From assembly GCA_030247915.1 (NCBI GenBank), contig JAPDRQ010000098.1:45878-109877 (forward strand): DNA of 64,000 nt, given 5' to 3'. The DNA comes from Neophaeococcomyces mojaviensis (taxonomy: Eukaryota > Ascomycota > Eurotiomycetes > Chaetothyriales). Position 1 is the stretch's first letter. Each line of letters opens with the position of its first letter. Shown piece after piece: positions 44,384 to 55,300 of the stretch. The notes below the pieces were generated by a model. It made no database searches. It saw nothing but the letters and a program-made list of their open reading frames with translations, and had not been told where the DNA came from. A program made the translations under genes and the position numbers.

Positions 44384-45772
44384 CTACACAAACGCAAATC
44401 TTCGATCAAGCTTGCTGAGCGCCATCTTGTCTTCCCTAAATGCTAACTTCTCGCTGGGAATGTCCTGTGGTGGTGCCGTAAATTTAGATCCACCAGGACT
44501 GGTGCTACCCTGTCGCTCGGTCTCGACCTCGGTAGTCCTGTTTGTTGGTAAGGGCGCGGCTTGTTGTGCTGCATGTACCAAGGCATTTATCGAAGGTGCC
44601 TGACTAGCCGTCGTGATTAAGCTCTGGTATTCGACAGGCTCCTGCCGACTGGAGTCGTTCGAGTTGGTAGTGGTAGGGGCAGGGTTGGGGGCCACTGGCT
44701 GTGCTTGAGAGACAGCTTCTGTCAGTCTTGGATCAATTTGCACTGATGGAGGGCGCTCTGATGCAGGGGTGATAGGATAGCTTTGCGGCACGGCTTGTGT
44801 CCTGTCTTGAGAGTACGAGCCATTTGTGATTGGCAGGCTCGTTCTTGGAGGGCTACGTGGTTGAGCTATCGAATTCCGAAGAGGTCGTTGATCATATAAA
44901 GATGGCGGAGCAGCATTGATATGGAGTGGGGCGGGCATCGCGTGCGGTGGAGGCGGCGGTGGAGGCGGAGGTGGAGGTGCTGCATAAGCAGGATGATACA
45001 ATCCAGGAAAGTGTGCATAATGATAAGGGTAATGGCCTGGTGGGGTGTGAATTGGACTGATCGGGTACATGTATCCGGCCGGATGGGGGATGAATCCAGG
45101 TAGATATTGTGGTGGTGGTGCTGGAGGAGCTCTGGTGAACGCTGCGCCCGTGGCCATCACATAGTTCGGTGCACCGGGCATAGGTGATCTTGTCACAGCC
45201 GGCGTGTTAGACGCATCTGCAACGTTCGACTCGGGGTACATTCCTTTGGGAATTTGGATGGAGGCCAAGGCTGGGTCGTTGCTCGGCTGTCGGAGGATCT
45301 GTGCAGTGGGATGGGATCTCGAATAATAGCTGATTAGGTGGAGGTGAGCGCCGCTGCCTGAGGTCAGACTGAACGACTGCTTCATGAGGCCATCGGGCTT
45401 GTAGCGATATCCGTCCGGACCTTCTTCTCCATCCATACCGTCGTCCACGCCGTTCGGTGCGTTATCAGGTGTCTTGTTTCCTCGTTGACCGTTCACCGGT
45501 TGGACGTAGTTTGTACCTCCGCGTTTTCCCTCCATCTCTCGATAGGTGAGAAAGCTGCCACTGACACGACTAGCACTCCAACTTTTGCCGTCTGTCCATC
45601 TTCGCATGCCTGCTTCTCGCTCATCCCAGACAAAAACGGACCCTGATCTGATTGACTGCCGTTCTTTCTCGGACAATCGTCGTTGCACTCGTGGCAGCAG
45701 ACCTAATCGGCACGCTTCGAATAGTATGATCGCATCCTGCGGTGTGCGCACATGACCGTTGTATGTTTCCAT
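44384..45772 (-). CDS. Gti1/Pac2-family WOPR-domain transcription regulator
   Basis: DNA-binding regulator of the WOPR family (Wor1/Ryp1/Sge1 and Gti1/Pac2), which control morphology, sporulation, mating and virulence in fungi. The 462-residue frame starts at ATG 45772 (METYNGHVRTPQDAII). Codons upstream are open but lack an ATG. WOPR box a is at about 3-85: EACRLGLLPRVQRRLSEKER, GSVFVWDEREAGMRRWTDG and SWSASRVSGSFLTYREMEGK. Box b is at about 130-160: LMKQSFSL then HLHLISYYSRSH. The HVRTP start and GKRGG end of box a look Pac2-like rather than Wor1/Sge1-like, so I prefer the Gti1/Pac2 branch. The rest is Pro/Tyr/Ser-rich and disordered, with a run of at least 11 Pro (near 44945-44980). Long leader sequences with an intron are usual for such regulators and one is visible here. 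Confidence 0.92.
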   Translation of the reverse strand: METYNGHVRTPQDAIILFEACRLGLLPRVQRRLSEKERQSIRSGSVFVWDEREAGMRRWTDGKSWSASRVSGSFLTYREMEGKRGGTNYVQPVNGQRGNKTPDNAPNGVDDGMDGEEGPDGYRYKPDGLMKQSFSLTSGSGAHLHLISYYSRSHPTAQILRQPSNDPALASIQIPKGMYPESNVADASNTPAVTRSPMPGAPNYVMATGAAFTRAPPAPPPQYLPGFIPHPAGYMYPISPIHTPPGHYPYHYAHFPGLYHPAYAAPPPPPPPPPPPHAMPAPLHINAAPPSLYDQRPLRNSIAQPRSPPRTSLPITNGSYSQDRTQAVPQSYPITPASERPPSVQIDPRLTEAVSQAQPVAPNPAPTTTNSNDSSRQEPVEYQSLITTASQAPSINALVHAAQQAAPLPTNRTTEVETERQGSTSPGGSKFTAPPQDIPSEKLAFREDKMALSKLDRRFAFV

Positions 45773-45855
45773 TGTCGCGTCTGCAATATGCAGATTGATT
45801 GTGATAGGACCGACTCGACGTTCAAGGTCCAACCGCTGATGCACCCCAGGTCAAG

Positions 45856-45918
45856 CTGAATTGGCTAGCAATCTTGTCAGTTCAGTCGCGTGCTTCTATC
45901 GCCAAAAGCGGTCTTTAC
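45856..45918 (-). other. Probable 5'-UTR intron of the WOPR gene
   Basis: A 63-nt segment with donor GTAAAG, branch-like CTGAC and acceptor CAATTCAG lies 83 nt upstream of the WOPR start codon. The frame upstream (a short ATG frame, MLPDRNKN...) meets a stop right after the junction. It is therefore an untranslated exon or a short upstream ORF, not an N-terminal coding exon. Confidence 0.45.
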
Positions 45919-48755
45919 CTGTGCTGAGATTCTTATTTCGATCTGGGAGCATCTACGGATCTTAGGTCGCCCAAATTTAGGCTCAGTAATGAAGCACGAC
46001 TGACAGTTAGTCTATTGCTTTAGCCAGGTGGTGATAGCTGCTAGGCGAAACAACAGTCGGGCTAGGAAGAATGCGCTCTGATGTGAGATAAATCGCCGAC
46101 AATGAAGGATCGTGCAGCAAGACGTAATACAATTTGTGGGAAAGCTTGGCTGATTTGGCTTGCCAGGCAGAAGAATTTGCAGGAATGAGGGCAGGCCAGC
46201 CATATGTAAAGTATTCCATCGCCCGCTGGCTGCCATGTGTAGGCAGCTTCCTAGCGGGCAATGGAGGAGTTGAAGGGCAAGCGTGAGCGCCCTTGGCTTG
46301 CATTTCCGTTGGAGGTGGAACCATAATGTTACGCTTCTTGTCTATGCTTAAACCACCCGCATTCGAACTCAAAATTCTCTGGCGCTATGACTCGAACAGC
46401 CAAGGGTTCCTTGTTTCGTAGGAATTGACTGTGCTCATACTCACCATCATCACAAAGCTATCACATTCAAGTTTGGGCATTAACGACGAAAGTGAAAACT
46501 CAATCCATGTTGTTGGACTCATTTCATCATTAGCGAGTAGACACGGCACCTCGGTCGATCGAAATACAGACTGCCTAGACCAGCCAAGGCGCGAAGAAAT
46601 GAGGTTCTAGAGAACACAAGACTCTCCCAAGACCCTCCCAAGACTTAAGCGTGAAATCGAGCCTGGCTGGCAGCAAGTGAGGATGGGTAGCCAAGACACC
46701 ACTAGTACTAGCCGACAAATTCAAACAAGCCTTCGCAGTGCGAAAGTTTGTCCACTTTCGTGCTCGCTCAGCTCCATGCCCCACTCATCTCTGAATTGAT
46801 CTCTGGGCCAAGCATCATTATCATGACTACAAATCAAAGACATCGCAACTGGGGAGAAACTTCCCCCACAAATATCAAGATAATCTCGATCCCTGAGTTG
46901 AGAGCCGAACTGTGGTTGTGCGATGAAGAATTTCACTAACTCATGGGCTGATCAGGCCAGGTGTCAGGTCGCAAGCCATCTTGGTCATATTGCGTGGATG
47001 AAGCATGACAAGACTTTTAGCGTCTTAACAGTAGCCGCTTGGCAATCTTGGCAGAATGGCCACCGCAAATCGCGCTTCGCCCTTCACCCGTGTTCGCTTT
47101 CCAAACGACTCCTTTGCTTATCATTTCCCCAAGCCACGTAAGTCCTAGATCAATGTTGTGCAATCCTGCCGCCCTTTAATGCAGCAAGAGCATTGATTAA
47201 CGATTCTTTTGGGTCCTTTCTTGTTAGCAGCAGTTGAACACCTCTGTGGTTATGCTCGAAAAGTCGAGAAAAGACTTAGCATCACACCCATGTCACCTCT
47301 GGAGGAATGTTTGATAAGCGGACAATTCCCCCACCGCCTGCCTACCAAGCACGATAGGCCATAGCGGTCAAGCTTCTTAAGCATGAAAGTACCACTAGAA
47401 AATTTGACTTTGGCACGCGGGCGTCCACTTTATCCCTGATTCGGCAGACTTCGCTTCACGATTTCTTGGCTGGTCAGGGATAAGCATTCCGCTGAAATTA
47501 AGTCTGGGCAGCATGTGCGTTCGTCCGCTGAAAAGGAGCGCCTTACGGCTAAATTTGTGCAGGAAAATCCGGTTATGCGCAGACCAAACAAACAGTCTCG
47601 ATGGTGCTACCCAGCGCCTTGTAAGATTATTTCTACTGAATTTACCAGATGAACATCGATATTCCTTTGTCCTGCTCTGGTCTAAATCCTCCACTAAGCA
47701 GTTAAATTCAACATCAACACTGCTATGTCCTATCATCCTGTTGAAGACTGCTTTGATTCGGTGAACTCCTCAATCACGCTGAGGTGTCTACGCATGGCCA
47801 TTCGACTCTTCAGAAGCGGAGTGCAGTACTACCAAGCACCTCTGAGGGCTGAATGTTGGTTGCCAAGCATGGCGACAAGGAGGCAGTGCACTGCCAAGTC
47901 GAACTGAGCGACCGCGAAGTCTTGGGACTTTGGCTTGAGGAGGCTACGGCGGGTCTCGGCGCGGATTCGCTGTAAAATCCTGTTCGAGACCCTCTTGAGG
48001 TCGCGCGCCGAGCTTTTGATTACAATCTGAAATATGCTCGCATATCGTCGGCACCCGCCAACAAATGGTTCGGTAAGTTGCAGACCGACCGAGGAAGATG
48101 TGATCGAAGATTGTACAGTTGTTTCGTTTATGCTTTTTTGTTGGTTCTACTCTGTTTTGTTGCCCTGTAGTGGGCTTCAAGATGATCCGAAACACCAATT
48201 GAGCTTCTTCATAAACACAAAGCAAGAGAATTCGGATTTCTTTTTCGAAGTATTTTCTCCTTGCATAGTGTGTGAGCATGGCGTTTTTATTCGCTGATGT
48301 GATGAAGCCAAGTGTTTTACACAACAGATCTAGACAATCTTGTGATGCTCCGGTTGAATTTGATATGGTCGTGTTCACAGATACGAGTCGATGAGGTAAG
48401 TCAGATGAGGGTGAAGTGAAGAGATATTGGTGTCCGAGTATCTTGCTTTCGCGCCTAGGCTTTTTGGGAATTGGGTTGGAATAGGCTTATTGACTTAAAT
48501 ATTTTATATCCTAATTATTAGGTAAGATCTACCCTTCCATCCAAAGTGCTATCGTTGTTATTGTCGATTAGAAGAGAACTAGGCATCAATTACGCAGAAG
48601 GCAGCCAAATATGAAGAGATCTGAAACGAGCAACTGCAGTCTCCTAATGCAGAACTTGACAATTTACCACCAAGCCTACAAAGCCCTTGGCTACAATATG
48701 ATAGCCTCCTGTCGCACATGCAATGAGCTATCTGCTTCCATTCCCTTGCTTCTAC
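45919..48755. other. Long WOPR upstream region, no supported gene
   Basis: About 2.8 kb. The near part is probably leader and promoter of the WOPR regulator; the far part is the 3' side of the isoaspartyl methyltransferase gene. Frames up to 144 codons (47944-48378, -) and 121 codons (46007-46372, -) are present without family resemblance. No RNA gene or mobile element was recognised. Confidence 0.5.
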
Positions 48756-49703
48756 TCACTGTGGTGCGTCCGTAAGCGGCACATACCTCACTCCCATATC
48801 CCTCTTTTTGACCACCTTCCCTGTCTCATCTTTGTCAACTACCCAAATATATTGTGCACCCCACATCCCCCGATCCTCCGTATCCTCAACAGGAATAAAC
48901 ATCCGTCCTGGAGCTTTCAACTGCTTGACCAGCTCCTCGTGCAACTCCCGTGCAGCAGCCCCAACGTGAATCGCGTCGTATGGTCCGGCCGCTTCATACC
49001 CCTTCCGACCATCACCGGTGATAAATTCTACCTTCCCCGAATCTAGTAACCTCCTCCCCTCCTCGGATTTGCGCATATTATTAAGAGCCATGTTAGTAAG
49101 TCCTTCGATATGGTCGATTCCCACGACCTTTCCGTCGCCTGTGCCATCGGCACCACAGACTAGGTTGGCGAGAACGTGAGTCAGGTAGCCAGAGCCGGAA
49201 CCGACATCGAGGACTCGGGCACCCTTGTTCTCAGGCATGTAGGGTAGGAGAGATTCAGCGGCTGAGGCGTGCATGTGTGGCGCAGAAATTGTGGCGCTGT
49301 AGCCAATAGATTGTGGGCTGTCTTCATAGGCGGCGGAGGCGGAGCTGTCGCGACAGTAGTGGGCGCGGTCAACGGAAGTCATTGAGGTCTTGACGCGCTC
49401 AGAGGTAATTAGATGGGCTTTGAAGAGGTTGGAGATGAGTTCCGCATTTGTGCGGCCGGAGCACCGCCAGGCCATGCTTGCCTTGGACTGTGATGAACCT
49501 ATTGTAGTGCTTGAATGTGCGAGAAAGAGGTTGAAGAAATATTCGACAGGAGGCTTAGCAATGCTTGTACCAATAGTCCAGGCGTGGATTACTGAATCAG
49601 AGCGTGTGCATGGTTCTGGGCCTTTATACAGCTGATTGGCGATGAGAATGACTGTGATGGCTGATACTAGAGATATTAGTGTGGTTCGAACAAGAGGTAG
49701 CAT
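48756..49703 (-). CDS. Protein-L-isoaspartate O-methyltransferase
   Basis: SAM-dependent repair enzyme that methylates L-isoaspartyl residues in aged proteins. The catalytic part begins at MAWRCSGRTNAELISNLF (residue 77, ATG at 49475), the normal start of the family. It contains SIGYSATISAPHMHASAAE, SAM motif I VLDVGSGSGYLTHVLA, GKVVGIDHI, FITGDGRKGY, AIHVGAAA and LKAPGRMFIPV. The frame stays open upstream to an ATG at 49703. The added 76 residues begin with MLPLVRTTLISLVSAITVILIANQLY in meaning (a basic, then hydrophobic segment), which resembles a signal anchor. Whether the long or the short form is made cannot be decided here. The function of the catalytic domain is clear. Confidence 0.9.
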   Translation of the reverse strand: MLPLVRTTLISLVSAITVILIANQLYKGPEPCTRSDSVIHAWTIGTSIAKPPVEYFFNLFLAHSSTTIGSSQSKASMAWRCSGRTNAELISNLFKAHLITSERVKTSMTSVDRAHYCRDSSASAAYEDSPQSIGYSATISAPHMHASAAESLLPYMPENKGARVLDVGSGSGYLTHVLANLVCGADGTGDGKVVGIDHIEGLTNMALNNMRKSEEGRRLLDSGKVEFITGDGRKGYEAAGPYDAIHVGAAARELHEELVKQLKAPGRMFIPVEDTEDRGMWGAQYIWVVDKDETGKVVKKRDMGVRYVPLTDAPQ

Positions 49704-50075
49704 GCAAACTAAAGGTCACAGGATGTAAACAAATTCACCATAGTATAAAGGCTGTTTACACGGTTGGTGGTGTGATGAGTTGAAGTTAAAGACATTTCAT
49801 TTAATTGGATGTCACGGTTATATCGCTGCTACACGATTCATGCCCGCCCACTTTGACGTCATTAACGCAAACCGAAATCCGGGGTAATGTGAGTGTGGCA
49901 AGTCTGTACACTGTTAAATTGGTTAGTACAGATGTTAATTGTGGCACTTTTGGTAGCTCCAAAAAAATTAGAAAAGAAAACCTGCTAGCACTTTTCAGAT
50001 GCTCGGATCGTTGCCGTACATCTGGTGTCACCTGGACTGACAGCTCAAGTGCCCTAATGGGCAGTTGAGTGGAAT
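49704..50075. other. Intergenic between PCMT and cystathionine gamma-synthase genes
   Basis: 372 nt, with the PCMT promoter and the 3' UTR of the next leftward gene. Nothing else was seen. Confidence 0.5.
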
Positions 50076-51989
50076 TCACGACGCAGTTATAGCCCCTAAA
50101 GCACCGCTACATATAGCGCTCAGGTCCTCTGGTTCCTCTAACCCAACACTAATCCTGACGAGATAAGGATCCACCCCAAACTGCTGTACCCAATCGAGTT
50201 CTGTATAATGCGCGAGGATAACAAAAGGGCACGCCAGTGTAAAATTGGTACCCAAGCTCGGGCCTTTCTCGATCTTAAGATTGTCGAAAAATATTTGTGC
50301 ATGCCGACGATCGTGGAACGTCACCGAAAGTAGTCCACCGTAGCCACCAGTTGAAGTCTTGCAGGCATCGTAGTGGTTCCTAGAAAGATTGAACTTGGGG
50401 TAATATACCTCCTTGATGTACTCCGACGCTTTCAGAGTTTCGGCCATTGTCTCAGCATTGTTGTTTATCCTGTCAATTCGAGACACGAAGTCTCTCGAAT
50501 TACGCTCCATAAATACAGCGTCTTCAGCCCAGTAGTTGTCCTCGTACTGCTGATCCAGAGTTTTTTGAAGCTTGTCGTAGGCTGCGCCGGAATGGTTCAG
50601 GACGAGACTGCCTCCCATGACATTGCTGTCACCACTGAAGATCTTGGTCAAGCTGCTTACCACTACATCTGCTTGGTTTAGTACGTTGATGTTGATGTAG
50701 TTTCCGACAGTTTCATCAACCACAACCAGGAAGCCATATTGGTCTGCTAACTTGCGTATGCGTGCCAAATTCGGCGATCTCAGCAGCGGATTGCTCGGGA
50801 ATTCTGTGAATAACCCTGCAAATCGTTCTCCACTATGAAGCCGTCTTTCAAGGTCGTCCAGATCATCATCCACACCGTTTCCATAAAAAAGGCAACCAGG
50901 ACCCCACTTTTCCAACGTCTTAAGGGTATCAATGTATGGGAAGCCAAAGCAGATGCTCGGGAGGGCGCCAGTAGGCGTTCTGGTAATCTCCATGACTAGT
51001 TGGTGGGCATTGAAAATGGCACTCATGCCACAAGGATACAGGTATACATCGTGCTCCGATATGTTCCTCAGTTGATCTCCTGGAGAAAACCCCTGCTGTG
51101 GTTTTTGCTGTTTTGGTTTTGAGTCTGGAAAGGCATCATCAAGCTCTTCGTTGTCTGTAAGTACGCCAGCAATACGTCTGCAGATTGCTCTCTTTGCTTT
51201 TGCAGCTAGTTCAGCGTTTAGATTACGGCCAAACCTTTCTTCAATGAAATGACTAAAATCTCGTTCTCCGTTTGTATGAGTGTCCCTGTTGGTCTCACCA
51301 TCCAGGTGGACACCGTTCGTTAATAAAGCGGCAGAAATATTGTTTTGAGACGTGCCGCGCTGATATCTTCGCGGGCCCTTGCCGTATACGTCTTGTGTCG
51401 GGGAAATGGCCTTTGGAGCTTGGACAGGCACAAGCAATCCTTCCCTTAACGCTTGCAGGCAAAACTCACCCCTTCTACTTGATATACCATCACCAGAATG
51501 CTGCCATACTTGCTTCGCAGTAGGAAATTCTTCGGCAGGGAAGAACACACAACTCAAACTCGAAAGCACGTTCTTCCCAGCTGCGTGTGTCTTAGGTTCA
51601 AGATGCAATAGGCGTACGCTCGATGTGGGAAGAGATTGTCGCTTATCGTAGAAGAATGCTTGACACCGCTCTGACGTCCTCTTCGAAGGAAACAGCATCA
51701 CTCGTTCGCTGGCCTTTCCATACTGCTTCAGGATCTCCTTTTCGAGTTCCTGAATGATGAGGTGGATGAAAAACCGTGGGTACCCCGTTTTCATTTTAGA
51801 CATGACCCAATCTTCACCTTCTTCATAACCAACATTCGCCCTCCATGAGGGCAAAGAGACACTGACAGCCTAATTGGGTTGTTAGAACCAGGCTGATGTG
51901 CCTCTAAGGCGGGCCCTAATGGCCGGATATGGAACTTCAATACTCACGTGAGGTGTATCTGGCACAGGCTGACCAACTGGTGCAATCAT
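50076..51989 (-). CDS. Cystathionine gamma-synthase, fungal MET-7 type
   Basis: PLP enzyme joining cysteine to an activated homoserine to form cystathionine, the first step of transsulfuration toward methionine. Exon 1 (51989-51948) encodes MIAPVGQPVPDTPH. After a 78-nt intron, exon 2 (51869-50076) continues AVSVSLPSWRANVGYEEGEDWV, giving 611 residues. The long N-terminal half is typical of the fungal enzymes, which are longer than the bacterial ones. PLP-fold stretches: YLYPCGMSAIFNAHQ, FGFPYIDTLKTLEKWGPGC, FTEFPSNPLLRSPNL, VVVDETVGNYIN and VVSSLTKIFSGDSNVMGGSL, which holds the Schiff-base Lys. The C-terminus VDPYLVRISVGLEEPEDL is the usual family end. It diverges from UTP22 with 395 nt between start codons. 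Confidence 0.93.
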
Positions 51990-52384
51990 CGTGGCTGCAC
52001 CTTGGCGTAATCTTCTACTTTCTGTGAATCCCAGACACTGAAGTGGATTCCAACGCTAATTCTGAGCCTCTGGAACTTAAGGTGAGGGTATGCGAAATAT
52101 CAGTCACTCATCACCAAGATTTTCTTGTTCGGCCGGCTTCGGCCTTCGGTTCTGATCTAGCCTATTTCAGGAAAAGCTGGGTGTCGCTAGCCGAAGATGA
52201 GCCATTAGCGTATTATAAATTTTTGTATCAATGTCAAGACTCGGACATGGTATCTACGACAAAACCCTTATTATCTAATATTGGCCTTTTGAACAGTGCT
52301 TTCGCCTGACTGAGATTGATGAATACAGAAACTCTCGGTTGGTGGGGGGTCTGTAACAAAATCTGAGGATCGTTTACAATTGAA
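51990..52384. promoter_or_regulatory. Bidirectional promoter region, cystathionine gamma-synthase / UTP22
   Basis: 395 nt separate the two divergent start codons, so both promoters must lie here or overlap the 5' coding exons. No specific factor site was identified with confidence. Confidence 0.5.
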
Positions 52385-55300
52385 ATGTCAATCAGGAAAA
52401 TGACGGCAAATGGCCATACCGCCAAACGCCGCAAATTAAGCCATACTTCTGATGAGGACGAAGATCCAGAGAGCCAAGCGGATGTTATTGGTGAAGGGGC
52501 TCAGCAGGACGGTTTTGTCGATGCTGCGGAAGAAGATATAGAGGTCAAGCCAATTTCATCGCGACAAACATCGAAAGAAGCATCACGCCAAAATACCAGC
52601 CGACCACATGCAGCCCTAGCTACAACGTCGTTTGCGGCGCCCTCATCAACAGCCTTCACACTGCAGACCGCTGATCTACTACGAGATGTTAAGCCAGATC
52701 ATGCATTACGACTAAAAAAGCTAAGGCCTCATATTGATAGGATAGTCAAGGCTATTGAATCAACACCTAGCCAGCAGCCAATGTCGCTATCCCAAGCGCA
52801 GAACTTTATCAAACAAAAACTCCAAGTAGCCATTCCTTGGGGACACCAACCAGACTCGGACATCAAGTACAGCTTATCATTCGTCAAGCCCTACAAAATC
52901 ACTACTCAAGGATCTCTGGTCCACCATCTAAGCCTGCGAGGGTCTGCTGTGGTCATGATCGTGCCTGACATGCCGGATGAGCTTTTCCAGGAGAAGGACT
53001 ATTTGAATTATCGTGCAATCCACAAGAGAGCTTTCTATCTAGCGTGCATAGCATCAGCGTTAAAGATAGAGCTCAGTAACAATTACGATATCCAGTATGG
53101 TTATCATGAAGAAAACGATCTTATGCCAATTGTTGCGCTAAGACCAAAGAACGACGATGCCGCTACTTTCAACGCTCTTTTTCTGATCAATCCATCCTTG
53201 CCGAATTCACTTGGCCCAATCGAGAAGATGCTACCAGGCCAGAAATGTTTACGGAAGGAGACCATAACACCAAAATTGGGCTCAAACGTCCCAAATCATG
53301 ACTCTGTGTACAATAGCACTATTCGAGCTTTATGTTCCATTACAGTGTTTTCGGGTCTTCTAGACATTGCAGCTAAGAAGGCTGAGAATTTCCAGGATGC
53401 ATGCTTGCTAGGTGCTATTTGGTTACAGCAGAGAGGTTTCGATGGTTCTCGGAGCATGGGCGGATTTGGCGTCCAAGAATGGTCCATTGTTTGTGCACTA
53501 CTACTGGAAAGCGGGGGTCATCAAGGTCGATCTCTCTTCTCTCCTCGCTACAGTGCTGTTCAACTATTCAAAGCCATGCTGCAAGTTTTAGGTGGCCGAG
53601 ATATGCTGGACCCATTCGTTGTACGAGGGAAATATCAACTTGAAAAGTCAGACCAGCCAATCTTGCTTGATGGTGCCACTGGTGTGAACGTCTTGTTCAA
53701 AATGACGCCATGGTCATATGCTCGTCTCAAAAGTGCTGCTGCCACATCGCTAACTACAGTTAATTCTCGCAAAACCAGCGGTTTTGAGCCAACGTTCGTG
53801 TCTAAAGTGTCCGATCCTATTTTCCAGTACGACGAGATGTATGAAATCCCTCTGCGCTCATCTTCGTCGCATGTGGTTCAAGAACAGCTCTATAATGTCC
53901 TCACAAGAGGGTTACATGACCGAGTATCACTTGTCGACGTGAAGAGCTGTTCACATGGACTTTGGAAGCTCTCCTCATCATCTCCTCCAAATGAAAAGCT
54001 GACAATAACCATTGGCCTCCTCACCAATCCAGAAGCTGCTGCACGATTTGTTGATCACGGTCCTTCAGTGGAGGAGAAGGAACTGTCAAAAGACTTCCGC
54101 GACTTCTGGGGCGACAAAGCAGAATTGCGGCGATTCAAGGATGGTCGAATCAATGAAAGCTTGGTCTGGTCCACAGACACGCCTGTCACGCAACAGATCA
54201 TCAACTTCATCTGTTCGAAGCATTTCAAGTTGCAGGCAAGCTCGATACGGACTCCTCCTATCCTCGAGAACCTTCAGCTGCCTAACAACCTTTCTATCGT
54301 ACCTGAGGAGGTCTTTACAGCTGTCAACACAAAATTCCAATCTCTCGCCTCAACCCTTCACCACCTCACCGATCTTCCTCTCCCAATTCGCTCCGTAACT
54401 CCCGCAGGCCCCGCTCTTCGTTCTACATCACTTATACTCCCTCTCGAACCGAGAGGCGCTTCTCAACCAATCCCAATCATCATCCAATTTGACACCTCTG
54501 GCCGCTGGCCTGATTCCTTACCGGCAATCCAGTACACAAAAATCGCCTTCCTCACCAAGCTTTCCGACCTCCTAACTAGCCAGAACCGTACTCTGACAAC
54601 CCGTTTGGGCCTCGAGAACACGTCCACCTCGCATCTTGGCATTCACAACACCTCTTTCCTCGACATTTCCTACCCTGCGACAAACCCAACCATACCACCG
54701 ACAACCTTTCGCCTTCGCATCCACCACGATCGTGACCTCCACCTCATCCAACAATCCCTCACTTCCAAAACAGAACCTCTATCCCCGCAGCTCCGCGAAG
54801 CTTACCAATCAGCCCTGATCACCCACCGCCGAACTTTTCTCGCAAGTCCAACTCATACAACCGCCATCCGCACACTAATCACGCTTTTCCCACCCCTCAG
54901 CGCAACAATCCGCCTCCTCAAACGCTGGTTGTCAGCTCATCACTTGTCAAACCACATCCCAGAGTCTGTCCTTGAAATCCTTGCTGCCCACATATTCCTG
55001 TCCCCCATACCATGGACCACACCCGGTACAGCAACGACAGCGTTTGCGCGCTGTCTCCACTTCCTGTCTCGTTGGGACTGGACGAGAGAGCCTTTGCTTG
55101 TAGATCTCAGTCCAGGGCAAGACATGTCCGCTGAGGACAGAGTGGAGTTAGGAACGCGGTTCGCAGCGTGGAGGAAGATGGATCCCAACATGAACAGTGT
55201 CGCATGGTTTGTAGGAACGAACATCGACACAACAGGGGTAGTATGGACGCAGAGTGAAGAGAGAGAGCCCACACCACCTCGAGTTATCGCCGGACGCGTT

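Noticed and set aside
46330..46420. Minus-strand GTTCGAATGC resembling a tRNA T-arm
   Set aside because: No matching A box, and the stems do not pair.
49684..49692. GGTTCGAAC, a B-box match
   Set aside because: It lies within the extended methyltransferase coding frame and has no tRNA fold around it.
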